From Pelagomonas calceolata (lineage: Eukaryota; Sar; Pelagophyceae; Pelagomonadales; Pelagomonadaceae), in NCBI GenBank assembly GCA_918797485.1, contig CAKKNE010000006.1, positions 496,001-560,000 of the forward strand: a stretch of DNA of 64,000 nt, in the 5' to 3' direction. How positions within the stretch are numbered: position 1 is the first letter of the stretch; the number at the start of each line of letters is the position of its first letter. The translations under genes were made by a program, and so were the position numbers. This document shows, one piece after another, positions 58,194-64,000 of the stretch. A model generated the notes under the pieces. It did not search any database. It was not told the DNA's origin and saw only the letters and a list, made by a program, of their open reading frames with translations.

Positions 58194-59042
58194 ATGCTGC
58201 CCCCCAAGATTGATGCCACCTTGACGGTAGCCCACGCCAGGACAATCAAGGAGCACCGCGACGCCCATCACCGCGCGTCCCAGGACCACCGCCTCGCGCA
58301 GGAGCGCTGCGAAGCGTTGGAGGAGGAAAACAAAGAACTGAGGGCCGCGGACGTGAGGCGCGAGAGGGCGCTGCAAGACGCGCTGAAACTACTGAGCGTG
58401 GCGACGCGCGGCAAGCAGGAGGCGCAGCGCGAGGCGACGCGCCACAAGCGCGAGATGCGTAGAGCTGCGACGCGCCGGATGATCGCGCGGGGGCCGGCGC
58501 TGCCCTCGGCCGTCCAGGAACGCCTGAGGGTGATGCAAAAGCGCGTCGAGGCGCTCGAGACGGCTTTACATAGAAAAGATAGGAGGTGCGCCTTCCTGGA
58601 GCGGTGCCTCGAACGGTGCAAGGGTGGCGCGAGTGCGATCCGCGCGGTCGAGGAGTCGGACCGCGCGAAACGCCTGGCGGCCGAGTTGGATGCCGCGATG
58701 CGCAAGCTCGATGATCGGAGCGCCCTTAATCCACCGCCGCCGCCGCCGACGCCGCCGCGCCGGCGGCGACCGGTGGCGAGGACGCCTACTCACGAGTCGC
58801 GCAACACTTTATATGTTTCGCCGCGCAAGTCGGCGCGGAAATCTATTGAAGCGTCTCGGGTCCTGTCGCCAGCTAGAACGGTGCCCGCGTCGCCGGCCGC
58901 GCTCGCGCGCCGCGCCGCGCTCCGGCCGCCGTCGTCTCCGTCTGAATCGCCGCGGAGCGTCGCGCGCACGCCGCCGCGGGCGCTCGAGGAGCCGTCGCCC
59001 GCTGGCATGTCGCTGTCGCTCGAGGAGATCGCTGGGTTATGA
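58194..59042 (+). CDS. Coiled-coil protein
   Basis: 282 aa from the ATG at 58194; another in-frame ATG at 57999 would add 65 residues of poor coding character. Residues ~15-165 form a long coiled coil with heptads (EERCEALEEENKELRAADV, LRVMQKRVEALETALHRKDR). The C-terminal third is Ser/Pro/Arg-rich with SPRKSARKSIEAS, possibly phosphorylated. GATACGCCATCGACGCGG at 58162-58179 just upstream is an introner-like arm. Cytoskeletal or centrosome role is possible but unproven. Confidence 0.65.
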   Translation: MLPPKIDATLTVAHARTIKEHRDAHHRASQDHRLAQERCEALEEENKELRAADVRRERALQDALKLLSVATRGKQEAQREATRHKREMRRAATRRMIARGPALPSAVQERLRVMQKRVEALETALHRKDRRCAFLERCLERCKGGASAIRAVEESDRAKRLAAELDAAMRKLDDRSALNPPPPPPTPPRRRRPVARTPTHESRNTLYVSPRKSARKSIEASRVLSPARTVPASPAALARRAALRPPSSPSESPRSVARTPPRALEEPSPAGMSLSLEEIAGL

Positions 59043-59182
59043 TACTAGTATAAATCAAAGTCGAATATGAGTACAAGAGATAGTGTGGCGGGCCACTGGT
59101 CGGCCGGATCCGCGCTTATTTATTTACGGTGCTAGGACTAGTGGGCGGAGCCCCGGGGGGGGAGACACCGCGCGTCGCCGAT

Positions 59183-59959
59183 TCATCGGCGGCGGGCGCG
59201 GGCCGCTTCTTTCATAACAGCGTACCTCCTTCTAAGCTGAACCGCCTCGGCAAACCCCCCCGAACAATGCGCAACGTTCGCCCGTTCAATCAACTTGTCC
59301 CGCGACTTCCCGCAGGCGACCTTGGACCGCGGCGACGCGTTCGGTACCGTACATTCCAACAAAGCCAGTAGACACTCGGCCCGACCCTTGACAATCGCCA
59401 CGCCCCACTCCCGGTAGATCTGGGCCTGAATCATGGCCGCCGCGTCCTCGACCGAATCAGCGTCGATCAGGCCCTTTCGGAACTGCTTGCCGGCGATCTC
59501 GTCGGCGCAGACGCGTGCGAGGCGATGGACGTCCGCGGACGCCTCGCCGGCGCTGCCGAACGCGAGACCACAAACCTCGCCGCGGCTCCAAATGGTGTTC
59601 TCCATCGGACCACACTCGACGCCCCCGACCGAGTTGTACTTCACATCCAGGTTGTGGGCCTTTTTCAGGTACTGCCCGTTCACGAGACGGGCGCGCCTAT
59701 CAACCGGCGCGTTACCGCGCTTGTGCTCCGCCTTCATATAGGCCTCGATATGGCCCGGCGCGTAATGCTCGGTCGTCGCCGCGACGGTTTTAACGTCGTA
59801 GAGGATGCCCTCGATCGCGATGTCCGGGACTATGCTCCCTTCGAGGTCGCCCCCGTCAGACTCGACCAATTTATCCCACGCCTTCGAGGCGTCGCCACCG
59901 AGACCCTCGGTGCACAACTGAATCACCAGGATCCGCGCGCAGCTAGCGCATAGCGGCAC
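59183..59959 (-). pseudogene. Nuclease-like gene remnant (PD-(D/E)XK motif), no ATG
   Basis: An open frame of 258 codons without an ATG until well inside. It has a strand-loop-strand pattern PDIAIEGILYDVK (about 45-57), matching the PD-(D/E)xK nuclease core, followed by helical segments (AAAMIQAQIYREWGVAIVKG). It may be a fragment of a mobile-element or viral-type nuclease or of a lineage-specific gene family. The missing start suggests a remnant, or an unseen first exon. Function cannot be assigned. Confidence 0.45.
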
Positions 59960-60026
59960 TAGCCCAGAGCTTAGAATCTCCGCTCAGACAGAGCCTCAAA
60001 AAACCGGCTGTTCTGCCTCGTAAAAC

Positions 60027-60908
60027 ATGCCACGCGCGACACGAGCCGCAGCGCTCGCTGTCTTGCTGTTCGCCGGCGATGTGGCAGCCTTCACGATGCG
60101 CCTACCGGCCCAGCAGCGCGCACCGCGCTCCAAGAGCCTCCTCAAGGCGCACTCCGGCCGCCGCGCCGCCTTCGCCGCCGCCGCGACGGCGCTCACGACG
60201 TCGCTGACGGCGAACGCCGCGCCGGCGGACCAGCGCTGGGCGGCCTCGGAGTTCTTTGATGAAGTGCGTAATGGAGCGGTCGATAGAGTCACGTTTGCCG
60301 CAGAAGGTGGCGCTTTAGTGGCCGTCGACGCCGACGGCGGCCGCCACGACGTGTCGATCTTACAGTCGCAAGTCTCCGAGGCCGTGCAAGCTTTACGGGC
60401 GAAGAGGGTCCCCTTCGCCGTTCAAGCTGCTCAACAACAGGACGGCGGGTTATTAGGCGTCGTAGCGAATCTCATAGTGCCGGTAGCTCTACTCGGCGGC
60501 CTCCTCTTCCTCTTGAGAGGTGGCCCGGGCGGGCAAGGAGGCGGCCCGTTTGGGGGCGGAGACGGCCCGATGGGCATGCTCCAGAGTAGAGCTAAGGTGG
60601 AAGTAGAACCAGAAACTGGTGTGACCTTTGAGGATGTTGCTGGTTGCGACCAGTCCAAGCTCGAGCTCGAAGAAGTGGTGGAGTTCCTCCGATCTCCGGA
60701 CAAGTTCGAGGCGGTCGGCGCGCAGTGCCCGCGCGGCGTGATCCTCGAGGGGCCTCCTGGTACTGGTAAAACGCTGCTCGCGAGGGCCGTCGCTGGAGAA
60801 GCGGGCGTGCCCTTCATCTCCACGAGTGGCTCCGAGTTCGTCGAGATGTTCGTCGGCGTCGGCGCGTCGCGCATCCGGTCGATGTTCGGCGACGCGAAGA
60901 AGAACGCG

Positions 60909-60941
<33 letters not shown>

Positions 60942-62021
60942 ATCGGCCGCCAACGGGCCAGTGGCGGCGGCTTCCAGGGCGGGAACGACGAAAGGGAACA
61001 GACGCTGAATCAAATCCTCACGGAGATGGATGGATTTAAAGGTAACAGTGGGGTCATTGTTATTGCAGCTACAAACCGAGTGGACATCCTCGATAGCGCG
61101 CTGATGCGCCCCGGACGGTTCGACCGTCGCGTGCCGGTGGATCTACCGGATAAAGAGGGTAGAGTCGCGATCCTGAAGGTCCACTGCCGCGACAAGCCGC
61201 TCGGCGGGGAAGTGGACCTTGATCAAGTAGCGCAGAGAACCACTGGATTCTCGGGAGCCATGCTCCAGAACCTCATGAACGAGGCCGCCATCTACGCTGT
61301 TCGCAGTGACAAAGAGACTATTGGTGCCGAGAACATCGATTCGGCATTGGATAGATTGACGGTCGGGCAGAGCAAGGACACGGGCACGAACCAGAAGAAG
61401 CGCCAGGAGTTGGTCGCGTGGCATGAAGCTGGTCACGCCGTCATGGCGGCGCTCACGCCGGGCTACGACCCGGTGGCCAAGGTGACGATTGTTCCGCGGT
61501 CGAACGGTGCCGGCGGCTTCACGTTATTTACACCGTCCGAAGATAGGATGGACGGCGGCATGTACTCCTACCGCTATCTTGTTGCTCAATTGGCGGTCGC
61601 TCTTGGTGGTAGGGTCGCCGAGGAGATGGCCTTCGGGTCTGATGATGTTACTACTGGTGCCTCCAATGACTTACAACAAGTTCGCAGTATCGCGAGGCGC
61701 ATGGTCGCCCAGTGGGGCTTCACGGCCACGGACGAGCGGCCGTCGGGCGGCACTCTCAGAGCCCCGGTCGCCTGGGAGCTCCCAGAAAAGAATATGGGGT
61801 CGCCGACGACCGCCTCGAAGGCCACGGAGCGCGCCATCGACCGCGAGGAGCGCAAGCTCGTGAACAAGGCCTACGCCACCTGCAAGGAGACGCTCAAGAC
61901 GAACCGGGCGCTCATGCAGGCTTTAGTGGATGCACTACTTGACAGAGAGACGGTGGACGGGGCGGAGCTCGAGCGACTTGTGGCGGAGAAGGCCGTCGTG
62001 TCGACGTTCGCGGCGGCCTAG
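60027..62021 (+). CDS. FTSH: Plastid FtsH ATP-dependent zinc metalloprotease
   Basis: 664 aa. The N-terminus has a signal peptide-like leader ([19 protein letters not shown]) with AF near the likely cleavage point, then a basic transit-like region: the bipartite leader of complex red-lineage plastids. A transmembrane helix lies at 141-163. The AAA+ domain has Walker A GPPGTGKT (242-249), Walker [10 protein letters not shown] and SRH (RPGRFDR). The protease has HEAGH with the third Asp ligand further on. By family, FtsH removes damaged photosystem II D1 and other thylakoid proteins. All catalytic residues appear intact. Confidence 0.95.
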
Positions 62022-62133
62022 GCTACCTCTCCCCCGGCCTTAAGGCACTAGGTCACATTTATCACATAAGTAGGGGCGTGTCGCGGCGACGGCGTGGGCA
62101 CACCCGAGTTGCGCGGTCAGAAAAAGCCGCACC

Positions 62134-62167
62134 GCCACGCCGCTGAGCAGGCGTCGCGTCGATGGCG
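62134..62167 (+). repeat. Introner core in the 3' intergenic region
   Basis: CCACGCCGCTGAGCAGGCG followed by TCGCGTCGATGGCG reproduces the core palindrome with two changes in the left arm. It lies between the convergent FtsH and DMT transporter stops. It could be a 3' UTR introner or a decayed insertion; a possible acceptor GCGCGCAG ends at 62172. Confidence 0.65.
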
Positions 62168-62236
62168 CGCAGGACATGGTTCAGACGTGGGCGGAGAAGC
62201 GCCGCGGCATTTGATTTCCACACGTTGACGCCGCCG

Positions 62237-63340
62237 TCACTGCGCCGGCAGCAGCTCCCGCTTCGGCCTTTTGGGTTTGGACGCGTACAACAAAATCCCG
62301 AAGGCGACCGACGCCACGGACGCGAATTTTACGGGAGTGAGACACGCCCTCGCATCGTCCCCACAGAACGCCAATTCGGCAATGCCCACCACAAAAAGCA
62401 TCTGCACGCCCCGCGACAGCGTCAATGCGACCGCGCCGGCCCCCGCCAACAGCGCGTAGTGCGCCAGGGCGTGACATAAATCTGCGAACCACAGCGCGAC
62501 ATAGACGATGAAGACCGTCGTCGGATCGCCCTGGTGCTTCAAAATGTGCTTCAGGTAGAGTTTATCCGCTCCTCGCGCTAGGAGGAGCACGACGTTATGT
62601 GCTAGTAACACCGAGGCCTCGACGCCCCCGACGTATGTGGCTAACCTGAAACTCGTGAGCTCTTCGCCCGCGCTTACGGATTCGGCACAGACTAAGGACA
62701 ATGAGTGGAGGGCCGTGCCGCCCAGTATGACGCCAGCGCCGAGCTCGAACCGCCCGAGAGCGCCGTGGCCTGCATCTAGAGCATCTTCTACCGATGCTAG
62801 ACCATTCAGGGCCATGCCTAACGTTGCGAGCGCGACGCCGCACCACTGCCTCAGGGAGTAGCGCTTGCCATTTACTGTCGAAAATAACGCCGCGAAGGCC
62901 ACTCCACTACTGAAGAGGACCGCATACACTCCAGCGCCCACAAACAGCAGTCCAATCATCACCAGCACGTTCGCGAGAAAATCTAAAAAAGCTACGAAAG
63001 CGACGCGTCTCAGTAATTTGCCCTTCAGGCGCCAGCTCTTTATATATGATACCCAAGACCACTGCTGCCTATCGATGTAGGAGCGCTTTTCACTCAACAG
63101 TAGTTCTCGTAGGGGAGCCACACAAGCAACAGCTAGGGTATTTGCGAGCATCGGTAACATTGCCACACCGGTGGCGCCGTTGGACCGGAGCCAGTCGACG
63201 AGCGTGGGCTGCAGCGCGCCCGAGGCGGCATACGCCAAGGCGCACAGCGCGACGTGAACGTGCCGGCCGCGATTGGTCTTGGCGGCTCCTTTTGGCGTGG
63301 TCGGTTCGTTGTCGTCGGGTTTTCGTAGGTTCCGCTGCAT
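62237..63340 (-). CDS. DMT-superfamily (SLC35F-like) transporter
   Basis: 367 aa from the ATG at 63340, chosen because the frame upstream lacks an ATG. Ten hydrophobic helices. HVALCALAYAASGALQPTLVDWLR and VLFSSGVAFAALFSTVNGKR are typical of the DMT/EamA fold. It resembles SLC35F4/5-type or CRT-like carriers. Substrate unknown. A KRPKRE tail fits an internal-membrane location. It converges on FtsH with 215 bp between. Confidence 0.75.
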   Translation of the reverse strand: MQRNLRKPDDNEPTTPKGAAKTNRGRHVHVALCALAYAASGALQPTLVDWLRSNGATGVAMLPMLANTLAVACVAPLRELLLSEKRSYIDRQQWSWVSYIKSWRLKGKLLRRVAFVAFLDFLANVLVMIGLLFVGAGVYAVLFSSGVAFAALFSTVNGKRYSLRQWCGVALATLGMALNGLASVEDALDAGHGALGRFELGAGVILGGTALHSLSLVCAESVSAGEELTSFRLATYVGGVEASVLLAHNVVLLLARGADKLYLKHILKHQGDPTTVFIVYVALWFADLCHALAHYALLAGAGAVALTLSRGVQMLFVVGIAELAFCGDDARACLTPVKFASVASVAFGILLYASKPKRPKRELLPAQ

Positions 63341-63837
63341 CGTGCCGCTCTTCGGCTGTCGGGTGTGCAGCTCTGCGTATATTGATGCGTCCTCGGTGCG
63401 CGTCCAGGCTAGGTTCGACGTTGTGCGGTTGTCGGTGCAAACTCTGGGCAACTAGAAAGAGCCGCGTCAAAAGTCAGCAATGAAAACTGCACGATGTGGC
63501 GCTCAGATATTGCTAGCAAGCAGCCACCGCAAGTGATTCATGCGATAGTATGCGACGATATACGGCTGGCAAAAATCGGCTGCTGGTCGAGACGGGTTTT
63601 TCCCAGATCGAAGCATCCGTCCGGGCCGACGCCACGGACGCATCCACACATAGAAACGAATCGCAGGCACGAGCTGGCAGGGCCCGCAGCGCCGGCCCGC
63701 ACCGTTTGGCAAGCGTTGCCGACGAAGCGAGTAAAACAGCCGCGCGGAGGCAGCCTTTCGGCCATCGCCGTCTTCGGCAGCACCGCACGGTCGCGCGCGC
63801 ACGCCGGGCCAACGCACGGGCTGCCCGCGCGTTCACC
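63341..63837. other. Divergent intergenic region
   Basis: About 500 bp between the DMT transporter (minus) and the gene starting at 63838 (plus). No supported feature. Confidence 0.35.
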
Positions 63838-64000
63838 ATGGCCACGCGCTTCCTCGAGGTCCGCCTGAGTGGCATCGGCCCCGACGCCTTCGATGCGGCC
63901 GCCTTCTATAAATCACAGCTCCAGGCCACACGGACCGTGCAAGTCGCGCGCGTCGAGAAGGGGATGAAGGGCGGCACGAAGATTTTGCTTAGTGGCGACG
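63838..64000 (+). CDS. Start of an unknown gene, truncated by the window edge
   Basis: The ATG at 63838 opens a frame to the end of the window. The visible 54 residues (MATRFLEVRLSGIGPDAFDA, then KSQLQATRTVQVARVEKGMK) suggest alternating strands and helices. No domain can be named from this length. The gene continues past the window. Confidence 0.55.
   Translation, partial: MATRFLEVRLSGIGPDAFDAAAFYKSQLQATRTVQVARVEKGMKGGTKILLSGD

Noticed and set aside
1-64000. CRISPR arrays, integrons, rRNA genes, riboswitches
   Set aside because: No regularly spaced repeats and no recognised RNA families were seen; the repeats that exist are introner cores.

Overview
This window looks like nuclear DNA of a compact, GC-rich eukaryotic alga, most likely a stramenopile of the pelagophyte type (Aureococcus-like). 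That placement is inference. It rests on four things: plastid-style N-terminal targeting sequences on an FtsH protease and an NFACT-R protein; spliceosomal introns whose frames can be checked; very short gaps between genes; and repeated short introns with transposon-like structure, a feature known from the pelagophyte Aureococcus and the prasinophyte Micromonas. No rRNA, tRNA, CRISPR array or complete autonomous transposon was seen.

Layout. 0.4-5.4 kb: a CDK9-like kinase, a RING-H2 membrane protein, the DDX54/Dbp10 helicase and ribosomal protein eS26. 6.2-13.7 kb: a WD40 protein with a helical-repeat N-terminus, eIF3g, and a GT2-GT4 glycosyltransferase fusion. 13.7-21.5 kb: an F-box/LRR protein, a histidine phosphatase-FIST fusion, a RAD51 paralog, a small possibly plastid protein and a BspA-type LRR membrane protein. 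21.5-33.9 kb: a 2,497-aa WD-repeat protein with three introns, an LRR protein and the ciliary GTPase IFT27. 34.4-38.4 kb: three multi-pass transporters. 38.6-45.4 kb: BUD31, a CLASP/CAP-Gly fusion, a truncated TPR copy, a SAM protein, a MYND-TPR protein, RPN12 and the NFACT-R protein. 45.4-52.4 kb: an F-box-like protein, a PhyH-JMJD5 double dioxygenase, small or unknown proteins and a C2H2 protein. 52.4-64 kb: a charged unknown protein, a DnaJ protein with nine internal repeats and a RanBP2 finger, a coiled-coil protein, a nuclease-like remnant, FtsH, a DMT transporter and the start of another gene.

The most striking signal is a family of short introns that share a palindromic core (consensus arm CCACGCCATCGACGCG, partner arm ending TCGATGGCGTGG). 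Identical segments occur in introns of unrelated genes, in both orientations. The clearest copies are flanked by 8-11 bp direct repeats, and the acceptor AG forms where the element's terminal CA meets the first G of the target duplication. These are best read as introners: non-autonomous DNA elements that become introns on insertion. Solo or partial cores also lie in UTRs and intergenic DNA.

A second pattern is selective loss of zinc-binding cysteines in three housekeeping proteins (eS26, BUD31 and the eIF3g knuckle), while other zinc domains in the window are intact. Several unusual fusions are also present: histidine phosphatase-FIST, PhyH-JMJD5, GT2-GT4 and TOG-CAP-Gly.
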